Origin: Aspidiotus rigidus
Lineage: Eukaryota > Arthropoda > Insecta > Hemiptera > Diaspididae
Direction: 5' to 3'
Length of the DNA: 64,000 bases
Assembly: GCA_035079385.1 (NCBI GenBank)
Contig: JAVHKY010000018.1
Span: 248,001 to 312,000 of the forward strand
Each line of letters begins with the position of its first letter. The first letter of the stretch is position 1. This document shows, one piece after another, positions 22,649 through 35,900 of the stretch. The translations under genes were made by a program, and so were the position numbers. Below the pieces are notes generated by a model. The model was not told where the DNA came from. It worked only from the letters and a program-made list of their open reading frames with translations, and did not search any database.

Positions 22649-22770
22649 TTACGACTATAAAATTTCAGAACTTCATCAACCAATGACGTCATCACCAGTG
22701 TTCCATATTTTACAAGAGAAAAATATTCGTCCGATAATTCCCTCAGAAAAGACGTATTCATGTAGAGAGA
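22649..22770 (+). repeat. TGACGTCATCAACC satellite, block 3
   Basis: Continuation of the array after the Helitron: CATCAACCAATGACGTCATCACC at 22673-22695, then the spacer form GAAAAATATTCGTCCGATAA and CCCTCAGAAAAGACGTATTC. Order and spacing fit the array before insertion. Confidence 0.6.
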
Positions 22771-25635
22771 CAGTCTGAATTCTAGACAAAACGTGAGGTT
22801 GAAGGGTACTTTTTTTCTAGAACAAACGCAACTAAGATTCGTGAAAGATAGTCATCTGACAAAAGGAAAAAAAAAAGCACTGTCAAGCAATCCAAATCAA
22901 CAGAAAGAGGGACTTCATATCAAAATGTATCGTTCGAGTCAAGTCAAACTTCATAGTCCGTTTCATTCCTCTAAGTCATACCGCTGAGGTCCCTTTCTGC
23001 TCAGGATGGTTGTGATGTCTGTACGTCGGACCACTTTTAAATGAATCAAGAGGGATACAAGATGTTTATCGAAAATTTGTCACCTTCGGTAGCAGCCTAT
23101 GTTGCCAGCGGGCGTAAATCCATCAATGCTCCTTCAATTCGACAGAAACGATATTCATACACTCAATTGTGAATTTGACAGAACTTTGCTTTTTACTACT
23201 CGGAAAAATTCATTTTACTCTGTTTCAGACTTCGCGGATGTAAACAATCTTCCATTAAGAACTGAAAAGTGTCGGGTCAAACCCATCTCTCATACCTACG
23301 GCCTCCACATCATCTGTTCAACTTTTCGCAGGCATTCGAGCTTTATCGGTTCAACATCACTCTACCATACGTTCGTCCTTCCTACGTGTTAAATATTGCG
23401 CACGACTAAATCAAAGTTGACCGTAGTGTCCGCCGAAGGGGCCATCAGCTATAGCTCAGAAGACGCCAACGCCATTACTATTCGCATCTTAGCCTGGAAA
23501 TCCGTTAGAAGTCTAGATAAGTATGTGCGACGACTCTTAATTGAATCATCTTGTCGGTCTGCACCTGCGAGCCGATGGTCGCCGGCTAAAATTACGAAAT
23601 TTCTTCCTCTGTAATTAAAGCAACAACCGAAACTGATTACGTTTAATTAACTCGTCAAAATTGGATAGAGATGCTTTCGAATTAGTTAGATTTTTTTTCT
23701 TTCTTTCATTTCATTTTCTTTTCTTATACTCGTATACTTCTCCTCAACGTCGACCGACCCGCTTTCCAACAAAACAATTTAAAATCAGACAAACGCAGAC
23801 ACACGATCCTCGACGCAGCTGCATTTTTTCTCGCGATGCATTCGCGTGCACATTATCGTTATCAAGATTTTCGTGAAAAGTATTTAAAACACGTCATCGT
23901 TATTCGTGTACGACCATTCTCGAATAATAATGCGCTACGTCGTACGTCAAAATTTGGTTTTTCTCGAGACCGGACCGCCGCCGACTGTCGATTTCGACGT
24001 CGTGACCGTGGACAAAAGTTTTTACTTTTTAATTTGTACACAATTATCATTCCGTTTTGCATTTTTATTTTCGTAGCTAACGACGTGTGCACTTTTAGAA
24101 AGTACCGTCCACCAGAAACACGTGCACATCGCGTCGTCTGAATATTATTGTCCGATTTGATTTCGCAGGAGTTGGTCGCTGCTTTGTGCATTTGTATAGA
24201 ACGATCAGAAGGCAACAGAACTGCCGACTGAATATGATAGACGAAAAACTTTTAATTATCCACTCCCTTCGAAGATAATCGAGCGTTAATCGTAGCCAAT
24301 TCACGACACGGGTACCGTACGTCTAACGGTACACACACGATGTATCTTCCTAAGACAGCAGATCCACACACAAGTCAATTTCAATACGTGACTATTCGAC
24401 AACCGAAAATGAAAAAAATCACCTAGATAAGCGACGAGCCGTAAAAAGTATGAAGCTTCTCGTTATCCACGGCTTTCAATTGTCCAAAAAAGGGTTCGAA
24501 AGATGATGCAGCATGGATGTCATCTACAGTGGGAAAATAAAAACAAATCAAACATAATTCCACGCTCGCTTATTATATAACGGATCTCATGAATTACCTA
24601 CTATTCCAAATTTCGTTTTGACCGCACGGTCGAATTCGAAAGATAAGTGTACACTCTATACGTGCCTACCGGCGAGAGTACATATCCCAAATACAATACC
24701 GAAGTCTATAGAGTAGAACCAGATTTCCTTAATTCCGCGGGTTATTGACCATTAATGTATCACCATTTGATAATAATTACACGGGCAGCGTAGGAATCGG
24801 TGATCTGATTCACTGGGAAGACGAGTGAGGCTAGAGGTAAGACAGCCTTGGGATACTCGAACAACAATAAGAAGCGAGGATGGTAAAAGGCGATCAAAAA
24901 TATAGGTTAATGTTATGAATAATAATTATGACGATTTGTTATTGGTTAGAAGGTGCCGCATAATGCGTCCTGTTGTTGACTCGAGTGTACGAGGATGCGG
25001 CGTTGTTTACTCGCGATGACATAATGTACGATGAAGAGCAAAACCCGGTAATCGAGAGAAATTACGATGTATTATAAATTCTTCTCTATATGGTATATAG
25101 GCAATATGGTGTTGAATTAGCCATTCTAACATTCTTTTTACGAGCCATACTCCATAGTGGTCAACGCTATATAGCCTTAGTCGTCCTGTAGGTGTATACA
25201 GATATATACACGTCAACTATAACCAGTGTTTCATACCTTATAAATGGAACTGGAATGTATGCTTGATCCACCATTTGTCGCGCGCGAGATCCTCTATTTG
25301 AATATTTCCTTCCTTGTCCGTCGCGTCCTCTTCAGAAACGAGTACGAGTGATTTATAGTCGTTCGATCGGGTTTTTAAGTAGACTAGATGTTCGTACGTG
25401 GGTAATTGTAAATCGAGTTTTCTTAATGCGAAAGTTGATACCTCGCTTTGAGCATCGTCCCTGACTTTGAGCAGAACAATCACATCCCTTTTAAAGCGAA
25501 GTTCTTCTCCGGGAGGAGGACGAGGAGGTGTTCAGATCAACTAAATCGTACATCTATATTCTTATACAGGGAAAGGAATTTCATGGCAGGAATTCAGAAT
25601 TTATGACGAGCCATGCGAATGCTCCTAAAAGTCAT
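22771..25635. other. No gene recognised
   Basis: Unique sequence. Frames at 23099-23392 and 23836-24304 occur in CpG-rich DNA on both strands at once and lack motifs. No RNA gene or element end was seen. Confidence 0.4.
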
Positions 25636-25639
25636 CGAT

Positions 25640-26150
25640 TACAACAATACGATAGAAATTAAAGTGATACTGAAAAGTATGAGGGAAGGAGGTAGTTGAA
25701 CGAGTTGGATACAGCCTGTTTCAAAGTTGTTACGAAGGGTGGAGGATATAAGTGGGGGCACGTCATAAAAAGTACGTTGGTTTCTGAGGGGAGGGCATAA
25801 GAAAAGATGACATACCGCAAAATTATCAGCATAGCAGTCATGGAGACCAAGGAGGAGCTGAGAGTAGGTGAGTCGAGTGTGGGCAATCTTGAGACACGAG
25901 ACGGCGAGAATTTCTGTTTTGGAGAGGTGGGTTCACTTCAAAGTTTGTTGTGGGATTGATTTTTCCATAGGTGGTGCCAAGAACCTAGAATTAAGAGACG
26001 ATAATAATTCTCAAGGTCGTCGCTGGAGAAGAGCTGGAGTCGACAAGCGAGAGGAGTTTCTGGCTGTGCGATCAATTTTTTGGGATCAAAGGGAATGTTA
26101 ATGACAGCTGAATAGATAATAGGGTACGGAGAATGATGTGGATGCATTGT
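25640..26150 (-). pseudogene. LINE (I/Jockey-type) RNase H and C-terminal tail
   Basis: The minus strand encodes the end of a non-LTR retrotransposon ORF2. LILGSWHHLWKNQSHNKL (about 25950-26010) is followed, after a one-base frame shift, by KTEILAVSCLKIAHTRLTYS (25861-25920). Then come QLLLGLHDCYADNFAVCHLF and LCPPLRNQRTFYDVPPLISS, ending at a stop near 25640. This matches the conserved post-RNase H tail of the type SRLRIGHTRLTHSYLL ... C..C ... H.L..CP, although the Cys/His cluster is incomplete. The tail is intact in length, but the RT is absent and the element is 5-prime truncated. A fragment of the TGACGTCA satellite lies upstream near 26300. Confidence 0.8.
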
Positions 26151-26289
26151 TTGCTAGGGTTATTTGAGTAAGCATTTCCCATAGATGAGAGAGAGGAAGG
26201 TGAGTCAGATAGTAAAACGTGGTCGAATACACCAGAACGCTGGGTAATTTGTAGGAAACAGGAGTGATGTGAATACAGAGGTTGAGTTT

Positions 26290-26375
26290 CTTACACAAAT
26301 AGCAGTCATGAAAAATACGTTTGCCCCGAATATTAGGACATACGGAAATTCGTGGCGTCATCACCAGCGTCACAT
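26290..26375 (+). repeat. Satellite fragment
   Basis: GTCATGAAAAATACGTTTGCC followed by GTGGCGTCATCACCAGCGTCAC matches spacer and motif of the TGACGTCATCAACC satellite. A lone unit about 3.5 kb from the main array. Confidence 0.45.
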
Positions 26376-27655
26376 ATTTCGTTCTAGAATTCTCATCAAA
26401 AATTAATCGCTCGATCTCACGTTTCTTGACCGACTTTGTTCTTTTGGATTTATCGAGAAGTAGCCTATCTCGTCTTCTCTAATCTTATAATAATCTCATT
26501 TCCTCAGTCTCAAAAACTTTCCGATCTTCATACTTCCAATCTGACTAAAGATTGGGAATTTGAAATCATTTGAATAACAGATGTGAAGAACACTACAATA
26601 AAGCCCTCAAAAAAATGGTTCATACCACTTAATTTCGGGGCAGATTCTAAATGAGCGCCCCTCCTTCCCTAAGAACAGGGATGATATCAAACAGCCTCTG
26701 TTCCCTCGCCGAGTAGAAACTGAGTTTTCTTCCTCATAGAAGTCAAACAGCCAGAAAAGAAGAGACCAACTCTTTACTACTAGAAAAATCTCACCATAAG
26801 GAGACTCGAATACCTGACCTGCCAATTATTTCTATCGCGAATTCGCTCAAACGTCCATAATTTAGCGATAAACTCGATTCGATCGCACGTTTCTTAATTA
26901 TTCGGACTGGTTTGTTTATTTGTTTCTCGCAATAGCCAGTTAGCCACGTATTGTGAATCATCAAGTTCAATGCTCCACATTTTTGTGGTCGTACTCGTAC
27001 ATAACGCCGAGGTTAAGGAACGAATAAAATAAATAAAATTATTACACTCTTCGTAATACATGATCGGTTTTGCAGGAAAAACACACAATTCGAACTGTAA
27101 ATAGTATAGTTGAAAAAACTTGTTAGCCCATTTTCAGTGACATTCCCCAAAACTTACACGATACTGCATGTATCATAGCTAACTGTACCTTGTCAACGAA
27201 TATTTCCACAATGGACTCATTTTTATAGTATGCGATGTTGACGAACCAAAAATTAATGATTGTGTTGAAATATTTTTCTTCGCGAATACTTCAGGAAGAA
27301 TTCAAAAGTACCGACATTACTTGGTCACGCACATAGTGAATCATTCGATAGAGTTCGAGTTATGCGTTTCAACGCCGTCACTCGAATCTCGAGAAAATGA
27401 AAAATTGAAGGAAGAGCGGGACCAAGGAAAAGAATACAGTGCACTGATTGGAAGTCTCGAGCTTTCAACTTCTCCGACAGAAACCACTGTCTGTCCCTTC
27501 GAAAATGAAATTTACTGAAAAATTTGGCGTCATTCTATCCGGAAGGAAGGGAAGAAACGTTGTTCAAAAAGTCGAAATCTCAAACTCAACAACAGAGGAA
27601 CAATTCAAGATAGAAAAACAAGAAATTCACGTATCTACCCCTTCACCTTTGTGAG
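26376..27655. other. No gene recognised
   Basis: Unique-looking sequence with only short frames. The two overlapping plus frames at 27321-27654 are hydrophilic (Glu, Lys and Ser rich), but no family is recognised. Confidence 0.4.
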
Positions 27656-27659
27656 CTTC

Positions 27660-28910
27660 CTCCTTATTCACCCTGTTGTGTCATATCTCTGTCAAGAATT
27701 TGTTCCTCCCTAGGGTCGATCATTCGATTCCGAAATTTTCCGTCAAGGCAAGGAGTTCCTGACACACTTTGTATATGTGGACTGGGCCAGTATCGCTCTT
27801 CTATGATTTCCTCTTCTTCTTGAACAGTCAATATCCTTCTACTCAACTCACTTTGGGAATTGACGGCTTTCTACCCTCATTAAGAACGAAAACCATGAGT
27901 TCGGCATCTGCAGGAAGACGACCTCTTTGTACGTTAGCATTCGTGGTGGCCATTTTGAGTCTCATTCATAGGTTCATTTTTACCCCTCCAACCCCCTCCA
28001 AGTTTCGTAAAGAGCAGGCGATCATCCATCAACTGGCCGTACCAATTATGTAAAGATCCACACAAAAGGCATTCATAGGAAAAAACTGATCAAGAGAGCC
28101 TCAGATTCTGCGACGGTGCTCTCTGGACCTCTCGCTTTCAAGAAAAGGAAAATGGACCCGCCTGCTTTATCTACCAGCTAACTCTTTTTAGCCTAGCAAT
28201 ATCTTGAGTCCCTTTCAACTCCAACCCGCGTTCTATGCTTTCAATATCTTCTCAGTAGGACTAAGGATCCTAATCCTATACCTACTAATGAGAAGAATGG
28301 CGCCTATTGACTAGTCTGTCCCAATTGTCCTACGGCCCACTGAAAATTAGACTCAATGAACGCGACATAACTTAAGACGATAATACGAGTCTCATCCTTC
28401 CGAATGAGCACCTCCCGGACTCGAGAAACTCTTTCCTCTAGAACACGAACTTACCTCTCCTAAGCCTCGTATTTTCTCTATTCCTGTTTCCTTACCTGGG
28501 ATATCTTTTCTAGCCTCTTCCGTATCCTCCCTCTATCATCCTTCTAGCTGTCCTCCGTTCATCTCTTTCTCATCATTTGGCGGAATCCGGTGTTCGCAGC
28601 TTTTTCCTTTTCTGACTTCCCCTTCCTTTAAATCATGAAAGTGCAGCCAACAGATAGTGAGGAGTTATCAAGCAGTGATGGTCGCCAGTCTATCTTTGTC
28701 CTTCCATCGCGGAAAGCCCCGAAACTCAATATTCACGTCACTACACTGACGAAGTGTCCTCGTTGGCATCGAGCGAGGTGTTTTAACACGTGATTGTCAT
28801 CACAGATCTCTTCTTTAGCCAACTATCGCCGAGCCAAAGTTCAAGCAGCCGCCAGAACTGAAGGAAGTTCCCTACCCATAGGTGACAGTTTCTCCAACCC
28901 GCGAGTACAC
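27660..28910 (+). other. Diverged coding-like sequence, possible old retroelement
   Basis: Short open stretches of normal amino-acid composition appear in changing plus frames: FPSRQGVPDTLCICGLGQYR (about 27735-27795), KIHTKGIHRKKLIKRASDSA (about 28052-28110) and MKVQPTDSEELSSSDGRQS (28635 onward, open to a stop near 28800). The first weakly resembles the Cys-containing tail after LINE RNase H. Pyrimidine-rich text at 28390-28620 separates them. The assignment is speculative. Confidence 0.2.
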
Positions 28911-31900
28911 TCTGTACACGTATAATTTTATGCGGGTGATTCAGGCGTACTTTCGCAATTCAGAGACGAGAAGATAAATACGCGAATTATGAGCGATTAC
29001 CTTCGACCTTTAAAACGATCATGCGAGCCCCGCTGAATGAGATGCGCAAGGTCTACGCTCTTCGTGCAATTTATTTGCGAAATTACCCGACGCGTTATTT
29101 ATTTATTAGACCATATTATTTCTAACTGGCGCACGAAAATTTCCCAACTACCCGCGTGATCTCGTTTTCTTTCCTCCGCTTCGCGCATCAGGGATGCTGC
29201 GAAATTCTTAGGCGCCGACAAACTCCTCTCTGGGAGATGAACATTCCCACCCTTTTCCAGTCTTAAGAGATATATAAGCGTAATTATTATGCTATACAGC
29301 TAGCATTTGCCCGTTGGACCACTTTGCTATTGTTCAACACGCCACATTATGAACTCTGACGGCACAAATTTCAATTACGTATACATAAGTCGAACTATTT
29401 TTCAATGGTTTGACGCTATTCTCATACGGTACGAGCCGCGTATGCGTACCACTACAGGCATAAATTATACTTCATCATTAATGATGACGAGCGATCGACT
29501 TATACTGCAACGCTGTGTACAGTATCTTCATCTTTTATGCATAAAGTACGTTCTGCAATCTTCCATGCCTGCAGCTAATAAAGTAGCTCGATTAGTCAAC
29601 TACGTTCGATCGATCGATTTTATTACCAAACTGACCATCGGGTAAATATTGTTCGCGGTGAAAGATCGACTATTTTCGCATGTCGTTCATCAAAACACTA
29701 CTTCAGCTCTCGTAAAATCGATGGTTAGAAAGCCATATTATCGCTAAGTAGATATGAATAACGCGATTAGAAATTTGTAGAACGTGTAAATCGATTATGA
29801 AGAGTGCGAGGACCCACTGAGAGATGTACCTTGTATATACGTGCATATTTACATCAACTTATAATATTAAGTGCGCGACTGTCTTAATAGATATTATTAT
29901 AGACAGCTTCACTGACGAATCACGGTTTGCACAGTTTGCGCATGGTGAAAGCGATTCTGTATACTAGAGGACAACAGGTTGTTGTATGGAACTTGAATAT
30001 ATCGACTCTTCGACGTAATATTATTTAAAAGAATTTTTTTTTTTTCAAACGCTGCTTGTATATATAGAGCCTAGATGCACGAGAAGTCATCCGCAGAATT
30101 TTGTAGCACCAGGAACACGAAGAAAGAAAAAAAAAAGGGAAAGGAAAGGAAATACACGATGACGTGGTAACGAGCTGCATGAATATTATACACGCTTTGT
30201 GACAGCTAAATAGGGAGGCCTGAGAATATTATGATGGGACGCGATTAAAAGAAAATCAATTCACGATGCTGTAAGCGTTGGAGAGAAAGAGCCGAATATT
30301 TTCCAGAATATAGCAAACAGAGCCTCGGCGAAGTAATCGTCCGTCCGGCCTCTAAGTACGCGCGGTATCGGTACTTTATTTTGGAACCAGTTATCTTATT
30401 TTCACATCAACGTATGCGCTTTATTTGGTCGAAAGTGAAATTATTATTAATTATCGAGGAAGTCGGAATAAATTATTATTTTTATTTCTTTATTTGTATA
30501 TACTTTCTAGCGAGGAGCCTGTAGCATCGCACGCGGTAGCGTTCCTACTGTGTAATGTGGAAACTTATATTCTCTCGAATTACATCAACTTGTCGAAAAC
30601 GTCGATATTATGTAGGCAAATCGGTATAGAGAAGTTGTTGTCGCATTTTTCGATGAAGAAGAAGAAGAAGAAAAAAAAAATTCATTTTCGTATTTAAAAT
30701 CAACTCGAACGATTAAATGAACGTTGCTCTTTTGACCCCGTATCGATCGAAGTGTGTATTAATTTCTCTTCTGTCTCTTTCTATCTTCGCATGTGGACGC
30801 GTGTAAATGATGTACCGATACCGGAGGCACTTACTGGGAGACATGGATGAGATTCCAAAGTGGTTGCTCAAAAGAATTATGTACATTCAGCGCGGTACAG
30901 TTTCTATACATTACTTTTAAAGGGTATACAGCTACCAAAAAAAAAAAAAATCAAATTAATAATCGTGCAGTTTCGCGCTTCTCTAGATAGCGGATCAATC
31001 ATCATCACGTTTTGTAAGACCCTCTCGATAAAACGTTACATACTGTACTTCTAGTTTGTAATATCTCCAAGAAAGTATACATCGAGTACATTATATACAA
31101 AAAATATTCAAATTTTATTTTCATTTTTGAAAGGATGAAAAAAAAATGACTCGATAATCGAAAGAAATGGAGAGCCGACGAATAATTAATTAACGCCACC
31201 TCATCTTTTCAGAATAGTTGAGTAATTTTCGTCATTGACCCTATTTTCGAAGAAACAAATTTACATTAATACCAATTAATACTGTATCTTCGAACCGTAA
31301 CTGTTGCTTATTTATCGTGTTCTGCATGCACGAATATAAAACGCATTATATTTCTATATTCGAATTCACATATCACCTCATCGGAAATCGTACTTATAAC
31401 GCGTGTACAGACCGATACACGGTCGAACTTGATTTAATATTCTTAACCTTTTACCTATTCGAGTGATATTTTTTACAATAGAGTATGCAGATTTTAAAAT
31501 TATTGTCGTTTATTGTTGATCTAAAAAGGAATCCGAACGGGATTTCCACTTTTTGTTTTTACATCGAAGGCAAACAGTTTTTCTTTTTTTTTTTCTTTCT
31601 TTCACAAATATTACATTCAGTTAGGCTACAAAGCACTTGCAAAACCACGCTTTCTAGCCAAACGTCGCGTCGTGATAAAATTTTTCTCGAATAGTGCCAC
31701 CTTTCGCCTTTCAATAATCATATTTATGAAAAGACCAATTGCATACGAGCAATTTGCACATGAAACTTCTATCGTAGAAAACACCCAACTCTCCCCTTCT
31801 CTCCCACCGAACACTTTTGAAGTTCTCAGAATTGCCAGTAGGACTTCATACAAAATGTTCACTTTTTATTTCTACTTCTTTAGTGAATATTTTTTTCAAT

Positions 31901-31940
31901 AGAAGAATATTACATCCAGTAGAAATAGGAGATACTAGGA
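28911..31940. other. No gene recognised
   Basis: Unique A/T-rich sequence with CpG, short GAA and poly-A tracts (30655-30679, 30939-30951) and no element ends. Frames such as 29307-29645 have no conserved motif. Confidence 0.4.
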
Positions 31941-31949
31941 AAGCATTGT

Positions 31950-32389
31950 GGTACAATTGTTCATCAAACATTGGGCTAGGCATGTAGATCGTACATGTGA
32001 GGTCATACAATAAGACACACGTGGACCAATTCCTTCTAAAAACTAATGCGATGAAATTCACAGGGGAAAAGGACAATGAGACTATGAACTATTTAGACCT
32101 AACACTTACACTGATGAACAACAGTATAGAATACAAAATTTACAGGAAACTAACGCACACTGACACCATCATCCCAAAAGACTTGTGCCGCCATTCCAGG
32201 CACAAGTTGGCGACAATTCTGAACTACTGTTACCAAGCGATGTTTGTCCTGAAGAACAATAAAGACAGAGGAGAGAAATTGGCGGCCACTCTAGAGGCGT
32301 TGTTGAGAGAATCCTTGGGAAATAAATGGAATCAAAGGAGGGAACGCAAGACATCAAAGCAAGACAGTGATGAAGCTGCTGTTCAGTAA
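31950..32389 (+). pseudogene. Penelope-like element RT fragment (PLE-A copy 1)
   Basis: A continuous plus frame (31997-32389) contains the part of PLE RT that follows motif C: NAMKFTGEKDNETMNYLDLT, then EYKIYRKLTHTDTIIPKD and RHKLATILNYCYQAM. This is the conserved (F/Y)LDL.... YRKPT.TDTIIP block. Motifs A to C upstream and the GIY-YIG domain downstream are missing, so both ends are lost. DNA similarity to 60720-60990 is clear (for example the block around CAGGCACAAGTT), so the two copies belong to one family, distinct from the minus-strand PLE-B copies. Not expected to be functional. Confidence 0.85.
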
Positions 32390-32882
32390 TTACAATTTAA
32401 ATGTGGATGTGACGCTACTTCCATCCTAACAATTTGCTAAATTAAAGGAATTGTTGTTTCTTGTTATCAAATTCATATTGTGAATATATTTTCGAAAAAT
32501 ATTTTGTACATATAGGAAACAATACCTATTGCTGCTTTCATACATGCACAATTCTACAAACTTGCAAAACACAAATTGGAACAGATGACGTTCAAACCGC
32601 AGTATATTTTTACCCTTTCTCAAAAATATTTTCCAACTCCTAAATTGAGTACCAAATAATGCTCATTTTAGCAGCAATAAGAAATTGACTCGTTTTTATA
32701 TTTTATACTCGATATTTGTATGTTCGAATTTAGAGTTTTCATGGGTCAATCAATAATGTAATGAGATGATAAGGAATTAAAAAAGTAGATCTGATTTGAA
32801 ACAGTTTTAAATTGCTCCCGTGATCTAAGCCAGTAAAGGTCCCTTTTGTTTCTGCCATATAGGACCAATTTCTTCACATTTC

Positions 32883-32900
32883 TGGCGCCCAACGAGGGGG
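32883..32900 (+). other. Primer-binding-site-like motif
   Basis: TGGCGCCCAACGAGGGGG resembles the tRNA-Lys primer-binding site of LTR retrotransposons, which starts TGGCGCCCAACG and differs here at one position within the first 17. CACATTTC precedes it, so an LTR ending in CA could lie just upstream. No matching second LTR, gag or pol was found, so it may be a relic or a coincidence. Confidence 0.3.
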
Positions 32901-35900
32901 CAGGTGATATTTTGTCGCGAGTTCACAAAAAGAGAAAGATCTTCTGGATGAGTTCCCATGTACCCATGTCCCGTCTGTCATAGTTGGAATATTTGCGCTT
33001 TCGCCCTCTCTGAACTTGATTGGGGCGAGAGCTGATTTCTTCCCACAAGTATGTTATAATCAAGGAGCTGCTTCTTAGTGCGCACAACCAGAATTTCCGC
33101 ACGTTTACCCCCTTCGATTAAATACAGAGCTGTAGCTGATCTCTTACTACAAAAAACAGTCCTCCACCGCCTAACACAACGAGAACTTCCACACATCTGC
33201 CCGCTCTGTTCAGACACAAGACCTCAGCCAATCTAGAAATTGACGATAAAGCAGTTTTCTAATATTTTATAATATCAATAAACTTTCAATCTACTCTTGG
33301 GTGCTAATGAGGTATGTTTTTGATTCAACAATTGTTATGAGGGTGCAACAGGTGATCAAACCTCCGAAGGGCTGCCAGGGAGGAAGGTTGGTACAAATGA
33401 AACTAACAGTGGTCTCATTGGGAACCAAATAGTAACAATTGATTGAGACACACATCGGTTTAAATTTCAAAATTTGAGGGAGGAGGTTGCAGTGACACGG
33501 ACCTACAGAATGCGATGTGTTCGTGTTGCCAAGAAAAAGATGGAAAACATTGTAGGGGGGGAGGTGAGGGGGAATAATGACATTGCAGCTACAAAACAGC
33601 GCAATAAAATATTCTTTTAAGTTAAAATGGTTCGGGGAGGGAGGAGAATAGGGCAACTTGGCAGACATAAATGAAAAATATAAGATTTGATGTCATTTTT
33701 TTCATGTCTTGCAGACAAAAGTTCGAATTTTGCATAACTCGGGAGGATTAATACTTTTTTTAACCTCCCTCCCCCTCCTTCCCTGTGTAGACGACACCCC
33801 TGCTTCAGGGTGATTCTTCACCATATTTTAGAATTGAAAATACACATCCTATAAGCAAAAAAATTATGAGCTTTTTTTTGCAATATTTTTCAGTTAGTTT
33901 GGTGACTTGAACGCTGGTATGAACAAATTCGAAAATACTAAGCGAAAATACAGAACTGTAGTACATTTTTCAACAACATTCAGAATCCTGATAAAAAAAA
34001 AAGAGGTGAAGAGTTGATATTCTTGAGAATATATTTCTTTCCCCTCGACATCTCCCCTCCTCACCCTGGAAATATTCCCATTATAATCATGTTCTAGCTG
34101 CTTCATTTAAAAATATCTCTCTGTCTGTAAAATTTAGGTCAGACCACTTTAGATCTTTCTTTCTTCATCGGCTAGTCAATAATGTCCAAGGCCGTTGTTC
34201 TTGGAGCATCGCCTAATCACTGGAAATCACGTGTCAATATCGTTTGTCGTGATGGGAAAATTTTGGTGATAAGAGCAGCCTAGGAAAAGAGAAATTATTG
34301 AAATAGTTATTCTTGGAAAGGAAAGGCTTGTAAAAGTTCTGAAGCGTATTAGAGAAAGAGCGGGAAGGGGTTGAAGAGTTTTTGTCGACCACAAGGACTT
34401 GAAAACTGTTCATCCAGGAAGGATCTCACTTTTCTGATTGATTAAATGTAAAAATTGAGTTTTGAAAAAAAAAAAAAAAAAGACTAGAGGTGAATCCTAG
34501 AAACAAAACTTCGACGGAGAGATCACGAAGAAGTATTTCTCAACACGAAAATCTCTTCCAAGTCCACAACTGGAGGTGTCTTCAAGAAGCTGCCCACCAA
34601 AGATGATCGTAAATGCTCGATGCTAATATCTGCTGTGTTGCCTAGAAGAATTGCGCATAACTGATGAACAACAGACGTATGAACTGGATTAAGTTGTTTA
34701 GGAGGAATTCGAAGATAAAACATATCAAACTAACACACCAATGTATTCTTCGAAAGTATTTAATTTCCCCGTACAGCAGGGTTGATTTTCCCACTTTGCG
34801 GAACTGGTGCCTCATCCATTATTATTACCGGCTTCCTATGCCACCGCAACGCATCCCGGATCACCATCAACCTCAAATGAAAATCAGCGTACCAGCACCG
34901 TATGTCCTTGGAAGACAATCTTACACAACGACCACGCGTATCGAAACTGCATAAGAAATTTTTCTATAAATATCGATGACGACGATACACACGGAATACT
35001 GTCACGAATGCGTTAAAAATACAAACTAAGTAGATCAAGTGGTACATCAGGAGTACATTTTAAAATGTTCAACATTGTTCACGATCTATAACCGTATGCC
35101 TTTTAGTGCACAGAGCAGCCAGTGGTCGAAAGAAGAAGAGGAAGAAGAAAAAAACAAGCAAGTACCAGCGAAGAGAAACTATATCGTTTACGTTACATTA
35201 TTTTCCACGACGATATCAACAAATAGCCGCTCTTCTATAATCGTAGCATAAATCTAGTTTCGCTGTATATAGATTTGTCTTACTAGTCGTATCTATTTAT
35301 AAAATTAATCGTCCGCTCGGAATATAATTCGCCATCTTCCGTGCTTCCTGCTCGTCGTGGATATTGTTTATACACCCGTGGAATACCGTAACACAACAGA
35401 GTCAAATGAAGAGATAAAATTACCAGAGAGAGACTCTTCGAAGTGATGGTATTGTTCGTGAAGAGTAATAAATTTTGGTCAACCATGATGTGTTACACTC
35501 TATAACAGCGCCGAGTCGTAGTGAAGTAGAAATTGCGGTTACATAATGTCTTCTACAGTAAACAGCTTCTTTCTTTCCCAGTTTTAAAAAGCTTTCAACT
35601 ATATAGTCGAAGATCAAAGGTCTGTGCTGCAGAGAGGTTTCGCGGAAATTAGATTAATACCTATAAGTGCATCGGTATACGTGTACGTACGACACATGAG
35701 TACATGCACGTAGAATTCCATTACAATAAAATGTCACAGCTGATGATGTTGTAGAGATTTCATTACACACCTCGTGCACGAAGCTGCGGTCATATTCGGG
35801 CTACTATATAGATAATAGTCGATGCTGAGTCAGATCCATGGGAAATTGCTTTTTTTCTCCTTCATGTCGACGAAGGTCTGGTACAGAATTCGGTCTCACT

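Noticed and set aside
33291..33668. 125-codon minus-strand frame
   Set aside because: No recognisable domain, and Pro/Cys content comes from purine-rich plus-strand text. Left as unassigned.
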